A stretch of DNA of 64,000 nt from Rhizobium sp. FY34 (GTDB lineage Bacteria > Pseudomonadota > Alphaproteobacteria > Rhizobiales > Rhizobiaceae), in NCBI RefSeq assembly GCF_005222845.1, contig NZ_STFZ01000014.1, forward strand, positions 171,784 to 235,783, in the 5' to 3' direction. Below the pieces are notes generated by a model. The model was not told the origin of the DNA. It ran no database searches and worked only from the letters and a program-made list of their open reading frames with translations. Shown piece after piece: positions 17,956 to 25,441 of this stretch. The position numbers were made by a program, and so were the translations under genes. The stretch's first letter is position 1; every line of letters starts with the position of its first letter.

Positions 17956-17971
17956 TGGCACAGGAGTTGCA
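17956..17971 (+). promoter_or_regulatory. sigma-54 (RpoN) -24/-12 promoter
   Basis: TGGCACAGGAGTTGCA matches the RpoN consensus TGGCAC-R-N4-TTGCW at every conserved base, with GG and GC exactly 10 bases apart. Transcription should start near 17981-17982, giving a leader of about 72 bases before the binding-protein gene at 18054. In rhizobia this promoter type needs an activator such as NtrC, so the importer, oxygenase and guanine deaminase are probably induced under nitrogen limitation (inference). Confidence 0.8.
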
Positions 17972-17975
17972 GCAG

Positions 17976-17988
17976 ATTGGCTGCCAAT
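17976..17988. promoter_or_regulatory. palindrome at the predicted transcription start
   Basis: ATTGGC-T-GCCAAT is a perfect 6-bp dyad around one base, centred on the expected +1 of the sigma-54 promoter. It could be an operator or a chance hairpin at the 5' end of the message. Confidence 0.35.
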
Positions 17989-18053
17989 TTCAGGCCGACG
18001 GGGGAATGCCGCTTCCCATCGCATATTCGAAACAGAAACAATAAGGGGTTCCA

Positions 18054-19166
18054 ATGATCGACCTGCGTAGTCTTTCCCGTCGCGGCTTCCTGAACATGGC
18101 GGCGGCCGGCAGTGCCTCGCTTGCGCTGCCCGGCCTTGTGCGCTCTGCCTCTGCCGCAACAGCACTTCCTGCCGTCAACGAGAAGAATGCCGTGATCGGC
18201 TTTGGCCATGTCGGCCCGGTCACCGACGAGGGCTGGACCTGGTCGCACCATCAGGGCGTTCTGGCGGTCAAGGAAAAATTCCCCAACCTCAAGAAGGTGC
18301 TTGAGGTGGAAAACGTGCCCTATTCGGCCGATGCCACGCGCACCTATCGCCAGTTCGTGTCAGAAGGCGCGAACATGATTTTTGACACGTCCTCTACCGG
18401 TGACTTCCTGCACGAAGTGGTGCGCCGGGCCAAGGATACGGCCTTCATGGAATGCAACGGCCATGTGCTGATGGACAATCTCGGCTGGTATTACCTGGCG
18501 CACTGGTATCCGACCTATGTGCTGGGCGTTGCCGCCGGCCATCTGTCAAAGAGCGGCAAGCTCGGTTATGTCGCCTCCTTCCCGGTTGCCTCCGTCTATA
18601 CTTCCACCAATGCCTTCCTGATGGGCGCGCGCACAGTAAACCCCAGCGCCACCTGCCAGACCATCACGATCAATTCCTGGTTCGATCCGCAGGCGGCGGC
18701 CCAGGCCGGCACGGCGCTGATCGACAATGGCTGCGATTTCCTGTTCGGCATCATGGATGAGGCGGCCTATCTGCAGGTGGCCGAAAAACGCGGTGTCTGG
18801 GCCGCCATGTGGAATACCGACATTCGCCGCTATGGCCCCAGTTCCTATGTCTCGTCGATTATCATCGACTTCAAGGAATATTACGTCGAACAGGTGCGCA
18901 AGCGGCTCGCCGGCGAATGGACACCAACCGAAAGCCTGTTTGCCATGGGTGCCGGCGTCGACCGTGATGCCTGGGGCGAAAAGGTTCCGGCAGATGTCGG
19001 CAAGGCTGCTGACGCGGTGCGCACAAAAATCCTCGGCGGCTGGTCGCCCTTCGTCGGCGAACTGAAGGATTCCAAGGGGGCGGTGCGTTTGGCAAAGGGC
19101 CAGAAGATGTCGGAAATGGATCTTTACAACTGGGATTGGTCCGTCGAAGGCGTCACCGGCCTCTGA
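18054..19166 (+). CDS. BMP-family ABC transporter substrate-binding protein
   Basis: This 370-residue periplasmic binding protein is of the Bmp/PnrA/Med family, which usually binds nucleosides or purine-type ligands. The N-terminus carries a Tat-type signal, SRRGFLNMAAAG with the twin Arg at 9-10, a hydrophobic stretch and an AxA-like site near SASAA. The mature part has GFGHVGPVTDEGW and GKLGYVASFPVASVYTSTNAF typical of the family. It is the first gene behind the sigma-54 promoter; an AAGGGG stands before the ATG. Folding before export (Tat) is somewhat unusual for this family. Ligand is inferred to be a purine or substituted purine from the neighbours. Confidence 0.9.
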   Translation: MIDLRSLSRRGFLNMAAAGSASLALPGLVRSASAATALPAVNEKNAVIGFGHVGPVTDEGWTWSHHQGVLAVKEKFPNLKKVLEVENVPYSADATRTYRQFVSEGANMIFDTSSTGDFLHEVVRRAKDTAFMECNGHVLMDNLGWYYLAHWYPTYVLGVAAGHLSKSGKLGYVASFPVASVYTSTNAFLMGARTVNPSATCQTITINSWFDPQAAAQAGTALIDNGCDFLFGIMDEAAYLQVAEKRGVWAAMWNTDIRRYGPSSYVSSIIIDFKEYYVEQVRKRLAGEWTPTESLFAMGAGVDRDAWGEKVPADVGKAADAVRTKILGGWSPFVGELKDSKGAVRLAKGQKMSEMDLYNWDWSVEGVTGL

Positions 19167-19192
19167 CCGCACCGGGATAACCGACGACATGC

Positions 19193-19220
19193 GGTATCGG
19201 GCGCTGACGTGCCCGATACC
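19193..19220 (+). terminator. intra-operon hairpin after the binding-protein gene
   Basis: GGTATCGGGC and GCCCGATACC form a perfect 10-bp stem around an 8-base loop, 27 bases after the binding-protein stop and 33 before the ATPase start. There is no T-run after it. Such hairpins in ABC transporter operons usually protect or attenuate the message so that the binding protein is made in excess. Confidence 0.6.
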
Positions 19221-19252
19221 TTCCGCCAGCCTCTCATGCCGGTAGCGCCCGA

Positions 19253-20836
19253 ATGACTGAACCAAGCCATCGATACGTGGTGCCGACAGGTGCAGCACCG
19301 CTCGTGCAGCTGAAGGGCATCGCCAAGTATTTCCCCGGCGTGATTGCCAACCAGGATGTCGACCTGGAGGTGATGCCGGGCGAGATCCACGCACTGCTTG
19401 GTGAAAACGGCGCGGGCAAATCCACGCTGATGAATATTCTGACCGGCATCTACCAGCCTGATGCCGGCGAAATCATCATTGATGGCTACGCATGCCAGTT
19501 TGCCTCGCCGGTTCAGGCCATCGCGGCCGGCATTGGCATGGTCCACCAGCACTTCAAGCTGGTCAACGCCTTCACCGTTGCCGAAAACATTCATCTCGGC
19601 TGGAGCGAGACGCCAAGGCGTGCCTCTGCCCCTGCCCTGGAAGAACGCACGGCGGCACTTGCGCAGAAGTTCAATCTCCAGGTCAAGCCATCGGCGCGCA
19701 TCACCGAGCTTTCGACCGGTGAACAGCAGCGGGTGGAAATCCTGCGGGTTCTGGCGCGCAAGGCTCGCGTGCTCATCCTCGACGAACCAACCGCCGTTCT
19801 GACGCCGGCCGAAGCACGCGAACTGTTCAAGGCATTGCGCGATTTCGTGTCTACCGGCAATGCCGTGATCTTCATCTCGCACAAGCTGGACGAGGTGCTT
19901 GAAATCTCAGACCGCATCACGATCCTACGCGGCGGCAGGAAGGCGGGCACGGAACTTGCGGCCGATTGCACGCCGGCAAAACTTGCCCGCCTCATGGTCG
20001 GTCGCGATATCGTTCTGGCAGACATGCGCGCCCGCCCCCCAGGGGCGGCTGCCGTGTCGTCCTCGCCGGTGCTGCGTCTGCGCGACGTCAGCGTGTTGAA
20101 CGATAATGGACATACGGCTCTGCATGGCATCTCACTCGATGTCCGCGCCGGCGAAATTCTGGGCATTGCAGGTGTTGCCGGAAATGGGCAACGCGAACTG
20201 TCGCAAGTGCTGACTGGAACGCGGCCGGCCGCAACCGGCGTGATCGAAATCGATGGACACGCCATTGCCCATGCCAACGCTGCCGATTTCGTGCGCCGCG
20301 GCATCGGCCATATCCCGGAAGACCGGCTGCACAGCGGGCTGGCGCCGGGCCTGTCGATTACCGCCAATGCCGTGATGCGCGAATACGCCAAGCCGCCCGT
20401 CACCATTGCCGGCATTTTTCGCCCGCGTGCCGCAAAGGCTCTGGCCCGCCAGATCGCAAGCGTTGCGGACGTGGCGATCCCCGATTTTGCCATGCCGATC
20501 CGCAACCTGTCGGGCGGCAACCAGCAGAGGCTGGTCGCGCGGCGCGAAATGCGCATCGCCTCCAAAATTCTCGTTGCCGCCTATCCAAGCCGCGGGCTCG
20601 ACGTCGGCGCGATCAACACCATGCTGCGATACATCGTGGACCTGCGCAATGCAGGCGCCGGTATCGTGCTGATTTCGGAGGAACTGGAGGAATTGCTCAA
20701 CCTGTCAGACCGCATCGCCGTGCTTTACGAGGGCCGCATCATGGGCGTGCTTGACAATGACCGGGTGGATATCGACGAGATTGGCCTGATGATGGGCGGG
20801 CGCCTGCGGGGCGAAAAGGGTGCAGCCCATGGCTGA
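19253..20836 (+). CDS. ABC transporter ATPase, double domain (BMP/nucleoside type)
   Basis: This 527-residue protein holds two tandem ABC domains, as in NupO/YufO and sugar CUT2 systems. The first is canonical: GENGAGKST Walker A, STGEQQRVEIL signature, VLILDEPTA Walker B. The second is degenerate in the usual way for the family: GVAGNGQREL in place of Walker A, LSGGNQQR signature, ILVAAYPSRGLDVG in place of Walker B. It energises import with the two permeases that follow. Its stop lies 8 bases inside the first permease gene. Confidence 0.93.
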   Translation: MTEPSHRYVVPTGAAPLVQLKGIAKYFPGVIANQDVDLEVMPGEIHALLGENGAGKSTLMNILTGIYQPDAGEIIIDGYACQFASPVQAIAAGIGMVHQHFKLVNAFTVAENIHLGWSETPRRASAPALEERTAALAQKFNLQVKPSARITELSTGEQQRVEILRVLARKARVLILDEPTAVLTPAEARELFKALRDFVSTGNAVIFISHKLDEVLEISDRITILRGGRKAGTELAADCTPAKLARLMVGRDIVLADMRARPPGAAAVSSSPVLRLRDVSVLNDNGHTALHGISLDVRAGEILGIAGVAGNGQRELSQVLTGTRPAATGVIEIDGHAIAHANAADFVRRGIGHIPEDRLHSGLAPGLSITANAVMREYAKPPVTIAGIFRPRAAKALARQIASVADVAIPDFAMPIRNLSGGNQQRLVARREMRIASKILVAAYPSRGLDVGAINTMLRYIVDLRNAGAGIVLISEELEELLNLSDRIAVLYEGRIMGVLDNDRVDIDEIGLMMGGRLRGEKGAAHG

Positions 20837-21875
20837 TTTTCGTCTGCAACGCCTGCCCTCCACAACGCCAGCCGCAGCGCTTGGCGCGCGCATCCTGGCA
20901 ATCGCTCTTGCGCTTGTCATTGCCGGTGTCATCCTGGCCTTCGTCGGAAAAAACCCGCTGGCGCTTGGCCTGCAGGTCGTCACCTCCTCACTCGGATCAA
21001 GCTTCGGCCTGGAAGATCTCGGGCTTCTGGTCATTCCGCTGATCCTCACCGGACTTTCGGTGACGGTTGCCCAGCAGATCGGCGCGTGGAATATCGGCGC
21101 GGAGGGGCAGTTTTATGCAGGCGCCTTTGCCGCCAGCGCCGTCGGCCTTTTTGCGCCGCTGTCGGGAGGCTGGAGCCTTGTTGGCATGGGTGTCGCAGGC
21201 GCATTCGGCGGGCTCGTCTGGATCCTCATTCCCGCCCTTGCGCGTGCCTATGCCAATGTCAACGAGCTGATCACCACGCTGCTGCTCAATTTCGTCGCCA
21301 TCCTGCTCGTCTATTATGTCTCGACCGACGCCTGGCGCGAACGCGGCGGTGTTGCCAATTCCGCCACACCGCGCATCAAAGCCGAAATACCTGAATTCTG
21401 GGGACTGGTACATTGGGGCCTGCCGATTGCCGTCCTGCTTGCCCTGGCGATGGCCGGCCTCCTTGCCTTTACCCGCTGGGGCTATGAGGTACGGCTCATC
21501 GGTTCCAATCCGGCTGCGGGCAAATATCTGGGCATTGCGGCGCGCCGCCACCTGATCACCGTCATGCTGATATCGGGCGCTATTGCCGGCCTAGCTGGCA
21601 TGCTGGAAATTGCCGGCACGGTGCATCGCCTGCAAGGCGGCATTTCCAACAATTACGGCTATCTTGGCATCATGGTTGCGGTTCTGGCGCGCGGCTCCTC
21701 GATCGGTGTCATCTTTGCCGCAGCCCTGATGGCCTTCATCCTCAATTCGGGCATCATCCTGCAGACGCAGGGACTGACCACCTCCACCGTGCTGGCGATT
21801 ACCGGTCTCATCCTCTTCCTGACGGCCATTGGCGACGAGCTGTCGCATTACCGTGTCGTGCGCGACAAAAGCTGA
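20829..21875 (+). CDS. ABC transporter permease (BMP/nucleoside type) 1
   Basis: This inner-membrane permease of about 348 residues is of the YufP/NupP class, with roughly eight to ten hydrophobic segments and the family pattern IGAWNIGAEGQFYAGAFAA and TRWGYEVRLIGSNPAAGKYLGI. I prefer the ATG at 20829 (MADFRLQ), which overlaps the ATPase stop; a GTG at 20820 is possible. It pairs with the permease at 21890. Confidence 0.92.
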   Translation: MADFRLQRLPSTTPAAALGARILAIALALVIAGVILAFVGKNPLALGLQVVTSSLGSSFGLEDLGLLVIPLILTGLSVTVAQQIGAWNIGAEGQFYAGAFAASAVGLFAPLSGGWSLVGMGVAGAFGGLVWILIPALARAYANVNELITTLLLNFVAILLVYYVSTDAWRERGGVANSATPRIKAEIPEFWGLVHWGLPIAVLLALAMAGLLAFTRWGYEVRLIGSNPAAGKYLGIAARRHLITVMLISGAIAGLAGMLEIAGTVHRLQGGISNNYGYLGIMVAVLARGSSIGVIFAAALMAFILNSGIILQTQGLTTSTVLAITGLILFLTAIGDELSHYRVVRDKS

Positions 21876-21889
21876 AAGGAACCCGTGCG

Positions 21890-22825
21890 ATGGATCTCTT
21901 GACCGGACTTCTGACGACAGCCTTTCTTGCCGGCGGCGTGCTGGCGCTGGCGGCCATGGGCGAGGTGCTGGCCGAACGGGTTGGTGTCGTCAATCTGGGT
22001 GCCGAAGGGCTGATTGCCATGGGCGCCATCACGGCGGTTGCCACCGTCAGCGCTTACCCCTCGCCGCTGGTCGGTTTTTTGGCGGCCCTGTGCGTCGGCG
22101 CCCTGTTCGGCGCGCTGTTTGCCCTTGCTACCGTCACCATCCGGGCAAACCAGGTGCTGTGTGGCCTTGCCCTGACGCTGATCGGCACGGGCCTTGCCCA
22201 GACGATCGGCAAATCCTATTCCGGCATGCCGGTTGCAGCGACATTTCAGGGTGTGGAAATGCCGCTCCTGTCAAAACTGCCGGTCATCGGCCCGGCCTTC
22301 TTCAGCCAGAACATTCTGGTCTATCTCATCTACATCATCCTGCCGTTCGGCCTTTCCTACCTGATGTTTCGCACCCGCCACGGCATGAACATGCGTGCGG
22401 TGGGCGAAAACCCGGCGGCGGCCGATGCTGCGGGCATTCCGGTTACCCTCTTTCGCTTCGGTTATGTCTGCGCAGGTGCCGCCCTTGCCGCCGGTGCCGG
22501 CGCCTATCTGGTGCTTGCCTTCGTGCCGGCCTGGTCGGATGGGGTTGTGGCCGGGCGCGGATGGATTGCCGTGGCTCTCGTCATCTTTGCCGGGTACCGG
22601 CCCATTCCGGCCGCCCTTTCCGGCCTGCTCTTCGGTTTCATCACGGCGCTCGGTTTTGTCGGGCAGGCGCGCGGCTGGCCGATTGCGCCGGCCTTCCTGT
22701 CCATGCTGCCCTATGCCGGAACCATCGCCTTCATCATCGTGCCCGTCATCGCCTGGCAGCGCATGCGCCGGCTGATGGCGGCACCGGCAGCCCTTGGGCA
22801 ACCCTATTTCCGCAGCGTCCGGTGA
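21890..22825 (+). CDS. ABC transporter permease (BMP/nucleoside type) 2
   Basis: This 311-residue second permease, YufQ/NupQ class, has about eight membrane segments and the family pattern RVGVVNLGAEGLIAMGA and TRHGMNMRAVGENPAAADAAGI. It starts 14 bases after the first permease. The complete importer is therefore binding protein, double ATPase and two permeases in one operon. Confidence 0.92.
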   Translation: MDLLTGLLTTAFLAGGVLALAAMGEVLAERVGVVNLGAEGLIAMGAITAVATVSAYPSPLVGFLAALCVGALFGALFALATVTIRANQVLCGLALTLIGTGLAQTIGKSYSGMPVAATFQGVEMPLLSKLPVIGPAFFSQNILVYLIYIILPFGLSYLMFRTRHGMNMRAVGENPAAADAAGIPVTLFRFGYVCAGAALAAGAGAYLVLAFVPAWSDGVVAGRGWIAVALVIFAGYRPIPAALSGLLFGFITALGFVGQARGWPIAPAFLSMLPYAGTIAFIIVPVIAWQRMRRLMAAPAALGQPYFRSVR

Positions 22826-22895
22826 TGGACAGCATGGGCAAACGGCGTAAAACTTATCCGAAGGCTGGAAACGACAGGCACGAGAGGGTTTTTCC

Positions 22896-23750
22896 ATGAA
22901 GGCGACAGACCGGGCGTCACTCGATCAGTGGTATCCAATCGAGACGGAGGCCGAAATCCCCTACGGCACCTCGGCCAACCGGCTGCTCGGCACCGATCTC
23001 GTGGTGACCCGCACCGCGCAAGGCGAAGTGACCGTTCTTGCCGAAGGACAAGGCCTGCCGCTTCCGATCAAGCGCCGTTATGGCTATGTCTGGACCACGC
23101 TCGGCACGCCGGAAAAGGACATCTTTCCTATTGTGGAAGCAGACGAGCCGGATCGACGTTATGTGCCCTGCGGTGCCGTGTCGGTAAAGGCATCCGGCCT
23201 GCGCATCATCGAGAACTTTCTCGACATGGCGCATTTCCCCTTCGTCCACACCGATATTCTCGGCTCCGAACCGCATACGCAGGTGGAGCAGTACAATGTC
23301 GAAATCCGCCGCGATGTGGATGAAGTCTGGGCAACCAATTGCCAGTTCTTCCAGCCGCAGGCTGCCCTTTCGGCAAAAGACGGCCTGATGACCCAATATA
23401 TCTACCGGGTGATGACGCCGTTCTCGACGCTGCTTTACAAGACCTGCCCGAATTCCGCCAACCGCTGGGATGTAATCTGCCTCTTCGTACAGCCGCTCGA
23501 TCCGGGTCGTTGCCGCGCCCATCCGGTGATGTACCTGATCGACGACCAGTCGACCACGGCCTCGTTGATCCAGTTCCAGCAGCTGATCTTTCTGCAGGAC
23601 CGCATTATTCTGGAAAACCAGCGCCCGGTTCTCCTGCCGATGGAAGCGCGATCCGAAATTCCGACGCGGGCAGATGCAAGCTCGATTGCCTATCGTCGCT
23701 GGCTGAAGGAAAAGGGCGTGACCTACGGCACATCGCTGCAGGCGGCCTGA
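22896..23750 (+). CDS. Rieske-type oxygenase catalytic subunit lacking the Rieske domain (paralog 2)
   Basis: This 284-residue paralog of the protein at 8042 shares an identical 21-residue stretch over the metal site and a second 14-residue identical block (EIRRDVDEVWATNC). It lacks any Rieske motif. Iron ligands are in ENFLDMAHFPFVH (Asn107, Asp110, His113, His118) and FLQDRIILENQRP (Asp235). The N-terminal about 60 residues differ most between the two and may set substrate choice. It follows the importer genes by 70 bases, sits before guanine deaminase, and is under the sigma-54 promoter rather than in the minus arm. Like paralog 1 it needs an external Rieske donor. By analogy to NdmA/B/C, two paralogs could act on different N-positions or different purines. 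Confidence 0.85.
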   Translation: MKATDRASLDQWYPIETEAEIPYGTSANRLLGTDLVVTRTAQGEVTVLAEGQGLPLPIKRRYGYVWTTLGTPEKDIFPIVEADEPDRRYVPCGAVSVKASGLRIIENFLDMAHFPFVHTDILGSEPHTQVEQYNVEIRRDVDEVWATNCQFFQPQAALSAKDGLMTQYIYRVMTPFSTLLYKTCPNSANRWDVICLFVQPLDPGRCRAHPVMYLIDDQSTTASLIQFQQLIFLQDRIILENQRPVLLPMEARSEIPTRADASSIAYRRWLKEKGVTYGTSLQAA

Positions 23751-23817
23751 TGTTTCTCCACGATGATTGCGCCAGCGCTTGCGTTCTGAGGGCCGCAGAT
23801 TTGACGGGAAGATCTGC

Positions 23818-25182
23818 ATGCGCGATCTGAGGAACAAGGTGCTGCTGGCGAGCGGCTTTCACGCGCCGGTGCCGGGCGAGATCGAGGTTTTGAAGGACAG
23901 CCTCATTGTGCTCGATGGCGAAGGCATCATCCAATCTGTTCTTCGTCCGGGTGATGAGGCCTATGGGCTGCAAAAATCCGATGCCGAGCGGCAGGAACGC
24001 CTGTGCCGGCTGCCAGCGGAACATAGTCTGCTGCCGGGATTTGTCGATTGCCATGTACATGCGCCACAATATCCGCAGCTAGGCACGGCACTCGACGTGC
24101 CGCTCGAAACCTGGCTGCACACCTACACCTTTCCGCTCGAGGCACGTTACACCGATCTTGCCTTTGCGCGACGCGCCTATCGCCTGCTGGTCGAGGATCT
24201 CCTGGCAAACGGCACAACGACGGCGCTTTATTTCGCCACCATCCATCAGGATGCGACGCGGCTGCTGGTCGATATCTGCCTGGAGAAAGGCCAGCGCGCC
24301 CTGATCGGCAAGGTCGCGATGGACAACCCGGACGAATGCCCGGACTATTACCGCGATGCTTCGCCCGATGCGGCGATCAAGGGCACAAAGGCGCTGATCG
24401 ATTATGTGCGCGCGCATCCGGACAATACCGCCGGCACCGTTTTGCCGGTGGTAACACCGCGTTTCATCCCGGCCTGCACGGATGCAACGCTTCAAGGTCT
24501 GGGTGAGCTTGCAACCGACTGCGGCTGCCATGTGCAGACCCATTGCTCGGAAAGTGACTGGGAGCATGGTTATGTGCTGTCCCGCCACGGCATGACCGAT
24601 ACGATGAGCCTCGATCGTTTCGGGCTTCTGACCCGGCGCAGCATGCTGGCCCATTCAAACCTTTTGACGCCTGACGACATGGAGCAGATCAAGGTGCGCC
24701 AAGCGGCGGTTGCCCATTGCCCGCTGTCAAATGCCTATTTTGCCGGCGCGGTGTTTCCGCTGCGGGCCGCACTCGAAAAGGGTCTGCATGTCGGGCTTGG
24801 CAGCGATATTTCCGGGGGGCCGAGCGCTTCGCTGCTGGAAAATATGCGAGCGGCCATCCTTGTCTCGCGAATGCTGGAAAGCGGCGTTGATGGCAATCTT
24901 CCACCCCATCTGAGGGCAAGCGGGGCAAAGGCCCGCATCGATTTTCGCCATGCTTTCCACGTGGCAACGGCTGGCGGCGGCAAGGCGCTGGATCTGCCGG
25001 TCGGCCAGTTCACGCCGGGCTATCGGTTCGACGCGATCACCATCGATCCGCAAGCGAATGGCGGCACGTTGCGCCTGTTCGACGGCGACGAGGGCAGCGA
25101 AGCGGCCTTGCAGAAAATCATTTTCACAGCCTCCCGCGCCAATATTGCCGCAGTTTACGTGGATGGCCGCAAGGTGGCGTAA
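23818..25182 (+). CDS. guaD: guanine deaminase
   Basis: This 454-residue amidohydrolase converts guanine to xanthine and ammonia. The diagnostic motif PGFVDCHVHAPQYPQLG carries His79 and His81. Further metal ligands are in QTHCSES and LAHSNLL, and the catalytic Asp in GLGSDISGGPS. I start at the ATG at 23818, preceded by GGGAAG; a longer frame from 23767 lacks a good ribosome site. It is the last gene of the plus arm. Its product xanthine could go to the molybdenum hydroxylase of the minus arm or to a xanthine dehydrogenase elsewhere. Confidence 0.93.
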   Translation: MRDLRNKVLLASGFHAPVPGEIEVLKDSLIVLDGEGIIQSVLRPGDEAYGLQKSDAERQERLCRLPAEHSLLPGFVDCHVHAPQYPQLGTALDVPLETWLHTYTFPLEARYTDLAFARRAYRLLVEDLLANGTTTALYFATIHQDATRLLVDICLEKGQRALIGKVAMDNPDECPDYYRDASPDAAIKGTKALIDYVRAHPDNTAGTVLPVVTPRFIPACTDATLQGLGELATDCGCHVQTHCSESDWEHGYVLSRHGMTDTMSLDRFGLLTRRSMLAHSNLLTPDDMEQIKVRQAAVAHCPLSNAYFAGAVFPLRAALEKGLHVGLGSDISGGPSASLLENMRAAILVSRMLESGVDGNLPPHLRASGAKARIDFRHAFHVATAGGGKALDLPVGQFTPGYRFDAITIDPQANGGTLRLFDGDEGSEAALQKIIFTASRANIAAVYVDGRKVA

Positions 25183-25441
25183 GCGGCGGGCATCTGACTT
25201 GGCATGCTCTGCGAGGTTTCAGCCATGATGCATCGACATTTTCGAGCACGACGTCTTGACCTCGGTGTTCATCTTTTCGGTGCTCCCCATAAAAGGCGAC
25301 GCGGTCAGTCGCCGACATGCCTGCTGACAGCATCGTAAACTTAACACGACGAAGACAAGATCTTGGATTGGCGCTTTGCCTCAGGCTCAACAAAGGCACG
25401 CGATTTGTCACCACGCTTTCATGGCCGTTGCTCTTTTTACG

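Noticed and set aside
17730-18044. Open frame of 104 codons in the divergent control region
   Set aside because: No protein family features. It spans the sigma-54 promoter, and the composition looks like intergenic DNA.
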